The notes under the pieces were generated by a model. The model saw only the letters and a program-made list of their open reading frames with translations. It had not been told where the DNA came from and searched no databases. This document shows positions 9,981 to 18,151 of a stretch of DNA of 64,000 nt, piece by piece (the first letter of the stretch is position 1; each line of letters starts with the position of its first letter). Location of the stretch: assembly GCF_028293835.1 (NCBI RefSeq), contig NZ_JAQGNX010000144.1, positions 1 through 64,000 on the forward strand, read 5' to 3'. This DNA is from Pseudomonas sp. Its GTDB lineage: Bacteria; Pseudomonadota; Gammaproteobacteria; Pseudomonadales; Pseudomonadaceae. Position numbers and translations under genes: made by a program.

Positions 9981-11030
9981 CTACGGCGCCGGGTTAGGGA
10001 TGCGGGCGTGAATCGCGTTGATCCGGGCGATCAGCTCGGCGCCCAGTTTCAGCTCCAGGCTGTCGATGTTTTCTTTGAGCTGATCGAGTCGAGTGGCGCC
10101 AGACAGCGCGCTGCTGACGAAAGGACGGCTGGTAACGAACGCCAGCGCCAGCTGCACCGGTGACAGGTCATGTTCCTGTGCCAGCTCTATATAAGCGGTA
10201 ACAGCCCGGGTGGCCTCTTCGCCGTCGTAACGGGAAAAACGTCGATACACCGAGGCCAGCCGCGACCCTTCAGGCAATGCACCGTTCAGGTATTTGCCGC
10301 TGAGTACGCCGAAGGCAATCGGCGAGTAGGCCAACAGTCCCACTTGTTCGCGGTGGCTGAATTCGGCCAGACCCACTTCGAACTGGCGATTGAGCAAGCT
10401 GTAGGGGTTCTGGATGCTGACAATGCGCGGCAGGCCGAGCTTTTCCGATTGCTTGATAAATTCAGCGGTGCCCCAAGCGGTTTCGTTGGAGATGCCGATA
10501 TGGCGAATTTTTCCCGCACTCACCAGCTCGCCGAGCACCGAGAGGGTTTCTTCGATAGCGGTACTCTGCTCGCCTTCGACCCACGGGTATTCGGCGCGAC
10601 CGAAGAAGTTGGTGCTGCGGTCCGGCCAATGCAGTTGGTACAGGTCGAGGTAATCGGTTTGCAGGCGGTCGAGGCTGCCTTCCAGGGCAGCGATGATGTT
10701 CTTGCGGTCATGCCGCGTCTCACCGTTACGAATGTGCGTCTGTTGCGCGGATCGCGGCGGACCGACCACTTTACTGGTGAGCACAATGTCCTGACGGCGC
10801 TTGGTTTTGGCCAGCCAACTGCCAATGAAACGCTCGGTGCTGCCCCAGGTATCGGCATGGGTCGGGGTCGGGTACATCTCGGCGCTGTCCACCAGATTAA
10901 CCCCGCGTGACAGCGCATAATCCAGTTGCTGATGGGCGTCGGCTTCACTGTTTTGATGGCCCCAGGTCATAGTTCCGAGGCCGATCAGGCTGACGTCAAT
11001 ATCGGTTTTGCCTAGCTTGCGGTACTGCAT
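9981..11030 (-). CDS. Aldo/keto reductase, Tas-like
   Basis: This 349-residue NADP(H)-dependent aldo/keto reductase closely resembles E. coli Tas along its length: MQYRKLGKTDIDVSLIGLG at the start, QNSEADAHQQLDYA, the catalytic-tyrosine region DSAEMYPTP (about residues 48-56), the lysine in LTSKVVGP, and QNPYSLLNR. It reduces aldehydes or ketones. In this locus a natural role is handling carbonyl products released when a monooxygenase cleaves a sulfonate or sulfur ester. It lies between the NtaA-like monooxygenase (45-bp gap) and the DppC-like permease (32-bp gap), inside the probable operon. The true substrate is unknown. Confidence 0.88.
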   Translation of the reverse strand: MQYRKLGKTDIDVSLIGLGTMTWGHQNSEADAHQQLDYALSRGVNLVDSAEMYPTPTHADTWGSTERFIGSWLAKTKRRQDIVLTSKVVGPPRSAQQTHIRNGETRHDRKNIIAALEGSLDRLQTDYLDLYQLHWPDRSTNFFGRAEYPWVEGEQSTAIEETLSVLGELVSAGKIRHIGISNETAWGTAEFIKQSEKLGLPRIVSIQNPYSLLNRQFEVGLAEFSHREQVGLLAYSPIAFGVLSGKYLNGALPEGSRLASVYRRFSRYDGEEATRAVTAYIELAQEHDLSPVQLALAFVTSRPFVSSALSGATRLDQLKENIDSLELKLGAELIARINAIHARIPNPAP

Positions 11031-11075
11031 GGTGATGTTCCTTGAGCGTTAAAACGTGAACGTTGAAAGACTTGA

Positions 11076-12425
11076 TCAGGCGCTTTCGCGTTGAATACTG
11101 TTTGCGTAACGGCTGGTGACAGCTGGCAAGCCCAAGTGCCCGCGCAAGGTGCTGCCGCTGTACTCGTGGCGGAACACCCCGCGTTTGCGCAGCAAGGGCA
11201 CCACTTCGTCAACAAACGTCTCAACCCCGGAAGGAAACATGTCCGGCATGATGTTGAAGCCGTCGGCGGCACCGGCACGGAACCACTGTTCCATGCTGTC
11301 GGCGACTTGCTCCGGTGTGCCGACGATCAATCGGTGGCCGACAAGAATGCGTTGTGACAATTGCCGCACGCTGAGATTTCCTCGGCGCGCCAGATTTAGC
11401 TGTGCCTCAAGGAAGCCGTGAGATCCGGCCTCGAAACTCTCCACCGGGCCAATTCGGTGCCACGGCAACGGGCCGTCCAGGTCGAGTTCCCGGGCCGGGA
11501 TGCCGATACGCCGTGCGATCTGGTCGATCAGCCCGTCATCGCCATTGAAGGCGTTGAGCTGGTTGAACCGGGCTTGAGCTTCGGCCTCGGTGCTGCCGAT
11601 CACCGTGGAAATACCGGGCATGATTTTCAGGTGCTGCGGGTTGCGACCCCATTGTCGGGCGCGGTTTTTCATCTCCTGATAGAACTCTAAACCGTCCTCA
11701 AGAGTGGTCTGGGTGGTAAAAATCGCATCGGCATAGCGCGAACCCAGGGACTTACCGCCCTCGGAAGAGCCCGCTTGCACCAGCACCGGATGGCCCTGAG
11801 CACTGCGCGGCACATTCAGCGGGCCTTTAACCGCGAAGTGCTCACCGACGTGATCGACCACATGCACCTTGGAAGGGTCGGCGAAACGTCCACTCATGGG
11901 GTCACCGATGATCGCGTCATCCTCCCAGCTGTCCCACAGTTTGAGCACCACGTCGACAAACTCGTCGGCACGGGCATAGCGATCCACATGCAGTTGCGCG
12001 CCCGGCAGGCCGAAGTTTTGCGCCGCCGCATCGCCAGCGTTGGTCACTACGTTCCAGGCGGCACGGCCACCGCTGAGGTAATCCACCGAAGCCAGGCGCC
12101 GGGCCAGGTTATACGGGTCGTTGTAGGTGCTCGACGCGGTTGCGATTACACCGATGTGTTGGGTCGCCAGTGCCACGGCCGTCAGCAATATCGTCGGTTC
12201 CAGACGCCCGGCGGGTGAGCTGGAAACGTCCCCGGCCAACGCAGGACCGTCAGCGAGAAAAATCGCGTCCAAGGTTCCGCGCTCGGAAATCCGCGCGATA
12301 TTGCGGTAGTACTCCACATCGAGGTAAGCGTTCGCCGGCACCTCCCCTACGCGCCACGCCGCTGAATGCGCGCCGAAGCCGAGGATATTCATGCCGATAC
12401 TCATCTGTTTTTGCGACGTACTCAT
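11076..12425 (-). CDS. NtaA/SnaA/DszA-family FMNH2-dependent monooxygenase
   Basis: This 449-residue flavin monooxygenase has the luciferase-like fold of the nitrilotriacetate/pristinamycin/DBT-sulfone group. Typical stretches are LDAIFLADGPAL (about 52-63), EPTILLTAVALATQHIGV, TYNDPYNLARRLASVDYLSGGRAAWNVVTN broken by short gaps in the family (about 100-130) and HPVLVQAGSSEGG near 218. Relatives cleave C-S or C-N bonds with FMNH2 and O2. The stop of the DszC-like gene overlaps its ATG by 4 bases, so the two flavoenzymes are coupled and may act in sequence, as DszC and DszA do on thiophenes. The sulfur substrate is inferred from neighbours and from the nearby SfnR regulator. Confidence 0.88.
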   Translation of the reverse strand: MSTSQKQMSIGMNILGFGAHSAAWRVGEVPANAYLDVEYYRNIARISERGTLDAIFLADGPALAGDVSSSPAGRLEPTILLTAVALATQHIGVIATASSTYNDPYNLARRLASVDYLSGGRAAWNVVTNAGDAAAQNFGLPGAQLHVDRYARADEFVDVVLKLWDSWEDDAIIGDPMSGRFADPSKVHVVDHVGEHFAVKGPLNVPRSAQGHPVLVQAGSSEGGKSLGSRYADAIFTTQTTLEDGLEFYQEMKNRARQWGRNPQHLKIMPGISTVIGSTEAEAQARFNQLNAFNGDDGLIDQIARRIGIPARELDLDGPLPWHRIGPVESFEAGSHGFLEAQLNLARRGNLSVRQLSQRILVGHRLIVGTPEQVADSMEQWFRAGAADGFNIMPDMFPSGVETFVDEVVPLLRKRGVFRHEYSGSTLRGHLGLPAVTSRYANSIQRESA

Positions 12426-13750
12426 GACGTTTGCTCCTCGGTGGCGGGGGCTGAAAATGCGAGTTCTGTGGATACGGCAATGGCTTGGGCGGCTTTGTCA
12501 GCCGTGTCTTTGGCCACTCGCTGGGCCCAGGCATCACCGGGCGTAACGTCGTTCAGGTAGAAATCACCCAACGCCCGCTCGCGGGATATGGCTGGGTTAT
12601 GCGACGACACTGTGCGTGCGTTGCGCCAATGACGGTCCAAGTGCCTTGGGGTGCTGGTGGCGGAAGCACCGCCAACCTCAAACATCAAATTGGTCGCTTG
12701 CAGCACCAAGTCGACCGCCACCTGCTGGCCTTGATAAGCGTTGATCTCGGCATCCGCATACAGAGCGGCGTTTGCGGTGCCCGCCTGATGCGCCTGCCAG
12801 ACCCGTTCAACGTTGGCCGAGACGCGATCAACCACTGCCTCAGCGGCGAACGCCAGGCTCGACAGGCGACCGATCACCCGCTGAACCAAGGGATCGTGGC
12901 GCGGGCTGGACTCCCCCGGTACGCCAAAGGCACGGGTACGCGCTTTAACGAAGTCCACCGCATCGCGCAATACGGCCCGGGAGATACCCGCCAACGTGGC
13001 AAGATGCACCAGTTGATAAAACGCAGTGATATAGCTCTGCTCGTGCCTTTCAGCGGACTTGAAACGACGGATTATCTGCTGCTCGGCGATCTGCACATTG
13101 TCGAAACGGGTGGTGCCGCTGCCGGTGAGGCGTTGACCGAATCCGTCCCAATCGTCGAGGCGTGTGACCCCCGGCGCGGAGGTGGCGATCACCACGCTGA
13201 CGTGGTCGTCACCGTCGGTTGTCGACGCGGCAATCCAGTCGGCGTACAAGGTGCCGGTGCAATAATATTTTTCACCATTGACGCGCCAGTGCTCGGCGGT
13301 TTTTATCAAGGTCACGCTGTTACGGGTTTCAGCGGTGCGTTCGGCCATCGCCGCGCCGAACAACTCTCCTGCGACGACTTTTGGAAACCAGCGTTGGCGC
13401 TGATCAGGCTGGCTGTCGTTAAGTCGGCCTTCAACGAAACCGAAGTGCGCCCGAAAAATCTGCGGCAAGTTCGAATCGGCCTCGCCCAACAACGTCAGCA
13501 AGCGAAACAGCTGTGGCAACGTGGCACCGATACCGCCGAAGGACTGAGGCACCCGCAATGCACCGAAGCCGGCATCGCGCAGCAGTCCTACCGCCTCATA
13601 AGGCAGCTCGCGATGCTCTTCGCGTTGCAGCGCGCCGCTGGCGATGCGCTCGAATACCGGTTGAAAGCGCGTGAGCAATACGTCGTCGGTCGGCGCGCAA
13701 TTGTCGTTGCGCTGGGCCTGCTCGGAGAAGGAGGCATTGAGTGGGTTCAT
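12422..13750 (-). CDS. SfnB/DszC-like acyl-CoA-dehydrogenase-fold oxidoreductase
   Basis: This 442-residue protein has the acyl-CoA dehydrogenase fold and the SfnB/DszC sulfur-acquisition signature: RVPQSFGGIGATLPQLF near residues 80-96, a middle domain with VNGEKYYCTGTLYADWI, and the C-terminal LDRHWRNARTVSSHNP. The HWRNxRT motif is shared with the MsuC-like protein at 1346 and marks flavin-dependent oxidases, not beta-oxidation enzymes. It probably oxidizes a sulfur or carbon atom of the imported compound with reduced flavin. It is 25 bp downstream of the DppB-like permease and overlaps the NtaA-like gene by 4 bases. Confidence 0.86.
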   Translation of the reverse strand: MNPLNASFSEQAQRNDNCAPTDDVLLTRFQPVFERIASGALQREEHRELPYEAVGLLRDAGFGALRVPQSFGGIGATLPQLFRLLTLLGEADSNLPQIFRAHFGFVEGRLNDSQPDQRQRWFPKVVAGELFGAAMAERTAETRNSVTLIKTAEHWRVNGEKYYCTGTLYADWIAASTTDGDDHVSVVIATSAPGVTRLDDWDGFGQRLTGSGTTRFDNVQIAEQQIIRRFKSAERHEQSYITAFYQLVHLATLAGISRAVLRDAVDFVKARTRAFGVPGESSPRHDPLVQRVIGRLSSLAFAAEAVVDRVSANVERVWQAHQAGTANAALYADAEINAYQGQQVAVDLVLQATNLMFEVGGASATSTPRHLDRHWRNARTVSSHNPAISRERALGDFYLNDVTPGDAWAQRVAKDTADKAAQAIAVSTELAFSAPATEEQTS

Positions 13751-13775
13751 GGTAATTTCCTTAAGTAACGAGGCT

Positions 13776-14708
13776 TCATGACTCGACCACTCGAGGGTCG
13801 AGAAAACTGTTGAGAAGGTCGACGACCAGATTGACCACGACGTAAATCAGGGCCACCAGCAACGTGATACCCAGCACCAACGGGATATCTTTATTGGTGC
13901 TGGCCTCGATCATCAGCCGGCCGAGGCCTTGGCGGGCGAACAGGGTTTCGGTGATCACTGCACCGCCCAGCAGGCTGGCAAAAATGAAACCGGACAGGGT
14001 TACCAGCGGAATCAATGCATGGGGCAGCGCATGGCGCAGGCGTACGCCGACGTCGGACATACCCCGTGCGCGGGCCATGCTGATAAAGGGTTGTTCCAGC
14101 ACATCCTCCAGCACCTGACGCAGCACTTGGGTAAGCACTGCCATGACCGGCAGCGCTAGGGTCAATGTCGGCAGGACCATGGTTTTCCAACCCTGGGAGC
14201 CGGCAGGCGGCAGCAGGTGAAACTGAAACGAGAAAATCAGCAGCAAGACGATACCGAGGACAAAGGTCGGAACCGAGGTCAGCATCAGCTCCGAGCCCGA
14301 GGAAAACGAACGGATCCAGCGCGCCCGATGGGCTGTCGTCAATGCAAGAATCAATGCCGAAATGACTGCCAACACCGCCGCACATGCAGCCAGTTGCAGG
14401 GTTGCACCGACTTGTTGAGAAATCGCCCGCACCACGGGGATACGCAACCGGTATGAACTGCCGAGGTCGCCTTCGGCCACGCGCCCGATATAGCGTCCGT
14501 ATTGCACGATCAAGGGTTGGTCGAGACCGTATTCAGCGCGTACTTGCTCCAGCACTTGCGGGGTCGGCAGCGCGTCCGGGCCACCGAGAATGGCCAGGGC
14601 GGTGTCGCCTGCGGTGACATTCAACGCCACGAACGACAGGGTCGCTGCGCCCCATAACACCAGGACGCCCGCCAGTACCCGCCAGACAATGCGCTTGAAG
14701 ATTTTCAT
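13776..14708 (-). CDS. DppB-like ABC importer permease
   Basis: This 310-residue inner-membrane permease of the DppB/OppB family has an N-terminal helix (VLAGVLVLWGAATLSFVAL), a periplasmic region with YGLDQPLIVQYGRYI at about 60-74, and a coupling loop QPFISMARARGMSDVGVR near 205-222. It would form the channel with the DppC-like protein at 9076-9948. Its start overlaps the stop of the upstream binding-lipoprotein gene by 4 bases. Family assignment is firm; transported substrate is inferred from the enzymes encoded with it. Confidence 0.92.
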   Translation of the reverse strand: MKIFKRIVWRVLAGVLVLWGAATLSFVALNVTAGDTALAILGGPDALPTPQVLEQVRAEYGLDQPLIVQYGRYIGRVAEGDLGSSYRLRIPVVRAISQQVGATLQLAACAAVLAVISALILALTTAHRARWIRSFSSGSELMLTSVPTFVLGIVLLLIFSFQFHLLPPAGSQGWKTMVLPTLTLALPVMAVLTQVLRQVLEDVLEQPFISMARARGMSDVGVRLRHALPHALIPLVTLSGFIFASLLGGAVITETLFARQGLGRLMIEASTNKDIPLVLGITLLVALIYVVVNLVVDLLNSFLDPRVVES

Positions 14709-16390
14709 TTTGATTCCTTGCTGTCGAGCCAGACTGAAGTAAAGAACGGCGTGTTGTGCGAGGTATCGAAAATCACGCCTTTGACCGAACGCCGGTACGC
14801 CACCAGCGTATGGTTTTCGTACACCGGAACCGCTGGCACCAAGTCAGTCAGGCGCTGTTGAGCCTGGCTGTAGAGCAGCCGCAAACGTTCCGGGTCCTGG
14901 GTTCGGCGGGCTTCGCTGAGCCATTGATCGAGCTGAGGATCTTGCAGGCGCGAGGTGTTCTGACCGGTGTAGCGGTCGGAGTTGATTTGCAGGCTGTGGT
15001 AGAGGATGTACAACCCATCCGGGGTGTTGGTGTGCCAATAACCTGAGCCCATGGCCTGATAGCGATTGGCGTTGCGCCGTTCAACCCATTGCGTGGCCGG
15101 CACCTGAACGATTTTCAGCTCAAAGCCGACCTTTTTCAGGTCAGATTGCACCGCTACCACATCGACGCCGGTAGACAGTGCGCTTTCCATGGTCAGCACT
15201 TCAGCACTCAGCCGTTGGCCGGCCCGGGTGCGATAACCTTGAGCGTCACGTTCGGTCCAACCTGCTTCGTCCAGCAATTGGTTAGCCTGTTTAACGTCAT
15301 AGCGCAGCGCACCGGCGAACGCCGGATCGTAATACGGCGTGGTCGCTGACAAGAAGTCAGTCTTGGTGCGGTATTCACCGAAGCCGACAATTTGCGCGAT
15401 GCCTTCCCGGTCGATGGCCAGGGCTACGCCTTTGCGCACCCGCACGTCATCGAACGGCGCCTGGCTAACATTGAAAGTCAGTACCCGCGTCGGATTGCCC
15501 AGATTGACCCGGCTCTTCAGCACCAGGTCAGGGTCGTTGCGGATAGCGGCTGCGGTCTGCGGCGGCGCATCGATGGTGAAGTCATATTGCCCAGCCGCCA
15601 AAGACGAATAACGAATCATCGCTTCCGGCACAAAGCTCAATTCGACACCTTGTAAATATGCCGGTCCTTGGTGCTGAATAAGCGCCGGCGCCCAGTGATA
15701 ATCATCGCGACGGGTAAAGCTGACGCCCTGTTGGCGCACGTAACGGGTGACCACGAAGGGTCCGCTGCCGACAGGATGTTCGGCCAGGGCGGCAGGATTT
15801 TCGAGGATCGCCTGCGGTGACATCATGCCCAGCCAGGACTGCGCCAACACATTCAGAAATGGGGTATAGGGTTCACTCAGATGAGCTTCAAAGGTGTACT
15901 CATCGATCACCTTGCCATCCACATAGGGCGCGATATAAGCAGTGGTCATCGCCGCCTTGGTTGCCGGGTCGCGAATACGCTTGAGGTTGACCTGCACCGC
16001 TTGCGCGTTGAATCTGGTGCCATCACTGAAGGTAACGTCGTCGCGCAGGTGAAACGTGTAGGTCTTGCCGTCAGTTGAGATGTCCCAGGATTTCGCCAGC
16101 CACGGTGTCGCGTTCCCCTTCTCGTCTTGATAAACCAGATTGTCGAACAGCATGCGTCCCAGCCACTTGGGGTTGGTGCCGGTGATCAAGTGAACATCCA
16201 GGCTGCCCATGTCGACGGCCGCCGTAACATGCAGCACACCGCCAGATTCGCCGACGCCTTGCTCCCGGTAATCGCTGGCCGGGTAGTTGACCGGCTGGCT
16301 GTTGTCGCCGCTGGCTGTTTGCGATCCAGGGTCTGCTGCCGGGGAGCAACCCACCAGTGCAGCCAATCCAAGCACCAACAGCGACCTCAT
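14705..16390 (-). CDS. Family 5 solute-binding lipoprotein (first of a tandem pair)
   Basis: This 561-residue periplasmic binding protein is of the DppA/OppA/NikA type. I chose the ATG at 16390 over one six codons upstream because it overlaps the stop of the preceding paralogue as ATGA and leaves a compact lipoprotein signal (MRSLLVLGLAALVGC, lipobox LVGC). The family 5 core is clear: PWLAKSWDISTDGKTYTFHL (about 92-111), SDGTRFNAQAV, YTPFLNVLAQSWLGMMSP. It should capture substrate for the DppB/DppC/DppDF-like transporter. It aligns along its length with the protein encoded at 16387-18075, so they arose by duplication and may bind related compounds. Confidence 0.9.
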   Translation of the reverse strand: MRSLLVLGLAALVGCSPAADPGSQTASGDNSQPVNYPASDYREQGVGESGGVLHVTAAVDMGSLDVHLITGTNPKWLGRMLFDNLVYQDEKGNATPWLAKSWDISTDGKTYTFHLRDDVTFSDGTRFNAQAVQVNLKRIRDPATKAAMTTAYIAPYVDGKVIDEYTFEAHLSEPYTPFLNVLAQSWLGMMSPQAILENPAALAEHPVGSGPFVVTRYVRQQGVSFTRRDDYHWAPALIQHQGPAYLQGVELSFVPEAMIRYSSLAAGQYDFTIDAPPQTAAAIRNDPDLVLKSRVNLGNPTRVLTFNVSQAPFDDVRVRKGVALAIDREGIAQIVGFGEYRTKTDFLSATTPYYDPAFAGALRYDVKQANQLLDEAGWTERDAQGYRTRAGQRLSAEVLTMESALSTGVDVVAVQSDLKKVGFELKIVQVPATQWVERRNANRYQAMGSGYWHTNTPDGLYILYHSLQINSDRYTGQNTSRLQDPQLDQWLSEARRTQDPERLRLLYSQAQQRLTDLVPAVPVYENHTLVAYRRSVKGVIFDTSHNTPFFTSVWLDSKESK

Positions 16391-18075
16391 GAACCTTTCC
16401 CCAGCCACACCGTGGTAAATATTGGCGTGTTATGTGAAGTGTCATAAACGATCCCTTTGACCTGCTGGCGGTGCGCGGTCAACGAGTAGTTCTCATACAA
16501 CGGCACTGCTGGCACCAGCTCGGTCAGACGCTGCTGAACCTTGCTGTAAAGGCCCTGCAATTTGGTTGGGTCAGTGGCGTGGCGGGCTTGGGCCAGCCAA
16601 TCATCCAGTTGCGCATCCCGCAGGCGGGCAGTGTTCTGGCCGATGCGTTGCGGCGAGATGATCTCGCCACTGTGATACAGAATATAAAGACCGTCCGGGG
16701 TATTGGTGTGCCATACACCGGAGCCTACCGCTTGATACAGGTTGGCGGCGCGACGCTCGAGGAGTTGCAACATCGGCAACTGGACAATACGCAGCTCAAA
16801 GCCAAGCTTTTTCACATCAGATTGAATGGCCACCGAATCGGCAACCGGGCTGATACCTTCGGCCAGTAACACTTCGGCGCCCAGGCGTTGACCGTCTCGT
16901 AGCCGATAACCAGCGGCGTCGCGCTGAGTCCAGCCTGCTTCGTCGAGCAGTCGATTAGCGGTGGCTGGATCGTAGGCCAGAGTCTTGGTAAAAGCCGGAT
17001 CGTAATAGCGGGTGTTGGCGGCGAGAAAGTCGCTCTTGGGTGTGTATTCGCCGAAACCGCTCATTTGCACGATGCCGTCTCGATCGACTCCCAAGGCAAA
17101 CGCCCTGCGCACCCGTACGTCGTCGAACGGCGGTTTGGAGGTATTGAACGTGATGCCACTGTTGGGGTTGCCTTGACGGATTCGGCTGTCCATTACCAGA
17201 CTTGGATCGTTGCGAATGGTCGCTGCGTTCTGCGCTGGGGCATCAGTAGTCAGGTCATATTGCCCGGTAGCCAGCGAGCTATAGCGAATCATCGCTTCAG
17301 GCACGAAATCGATCTGGATTTTTTCCAGATAAGCCGGCCCCTTGTGACCAATGAAATCCGCAGCCCAATGGTAGTCACTACGCCGGACCAGGCTGATGCC
17401 CTGCTGACGTGTGTAATCCTTGACCACAAACGGCCCGGATCCTACGGGCGCCTCACCCAGTTTGCTTGGGTTTTCCGTGATCGCCCTGGGCGACATCATC
17501 GCCAGCCAAGACTGCGCCAGTACATTAAGGAAAGGCGTGTACGGCTCTCTTAAATGGGCTTCGAAAGTGAAGTCGTCAACCACTTTGCCATCTACATAAG
17601 GCGCGATATACGCGGCCGCCAATGGCGAATGCGTGGCTGGGGCGCGCATGTGCTCCAGGTTCACCAGAACCGCGTGCGCGTCGAAACGCGCGCCGTCGCT
17701 GAAGGTGACGTCATCGCGTAAATGGAAGGTATAGGTCAGGCCGTCAGCGGAAATAGCCCAGGACTTTGCCAGCCAGGGCGTGATATTGCCCTTGTCGTCC
17801 AGGTACACCAGATTGTCGTACAGCAGACGCCCCAGCCATTGCGCATTGGTATGTGAGATCGCGTGCAGATCCAGCGAGCCGGTGTCCGATTTCACCGAAA
17901 CCCGCAGCGTGCCGCCGGCCACGCCCGGCACCTGTTCGCGATAACCTTGGGCACCGTCGGCCACCGCCGCCGTTTTAACGGATGCAGCAGAAGGATCGCT
18001 GGCCGGTGAACAGCCATACAGTGTCAGTCCCAGAGTGAGCGCAGCCACTGCGCGGAAATACCATCGGTTAATCAC
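16387..18075 (-). CDS. Family 5 solute-binding lipoprotein (second of a tandem pair)
   Basis: This 562-residue paralogue of the adjacent binding protein carries a lipoprotein signal (AALTLGLTLYGC, lipobox LYGC near residue 22) and the same conserved blocks: PWLAKSWAISADGLTYTFHL, SDGARFDAHAV, VPEAMIRYSSLATGQYDL and WHTNTPDGLYILYHS. It should be anchored in the inner membrane, facing the periplasm. It is the first gene after the TonB receptor (76-bp gap) and is coupled to the second binding protein by a 4-base overlap. Two receptors for one channel suggest a broadened substrate range. Confidence 0.9.
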   Translation of the reverse strand: MINRWYFRAVAALTLGLTLYGCSPASDPSAASVKTAAVADGAQGYREQVPGVAGGTLRVSVKSDTGSLDLHAISHTNAQWLGRLLYDNLVYLDDKGNITPWLAKSWAISADGLTYTFHLRDDVTFSDGARFDAHAVLVNLEHMRAPATHSPLAAAYIAPYVDGKVVDDFTFEAHLREPYTPFLNVLAQSWLAMMSPRAITENPSKLGEAPVGSGPFVVKDYTRQQGISLVRRSDYHWAADFIGHKGPAYLEKIQIDFVPEAMIRYSSLATGQYDLTTDAPAQNAATIRNDPSLVMDSRIRQGNPNSGITFNTSKPPFDDVRVRRAFALGVDRDGIVQMSGFGEYTPKSDFLAANTRYYDPAFTKTLAYDPATANRLLDEAGWTQRDAAGYRLRDGQRLGAEVLLAEGISPVADSVAIQSDVKKLGFELRIVQLPMLQLLERRAANLYQAVGSGVWHTNTPDGLYILYHSGEIISPQRIGQNTARLRDAQLDDWLAQARHATDPTKLQGLYSKVQQRLTELVPAVPLYENYSLTAHRQQVKGIVYDTSHNTPIFTTVWLGKGS

Positions 18076-18151
18076 GGAATTGTCCCATCAAGGAAGTCGG
18101 GACGCAGCGCCTCGCCGTTGACGGCAAGGTAGCGACGCTTCTAGGGGGTTA

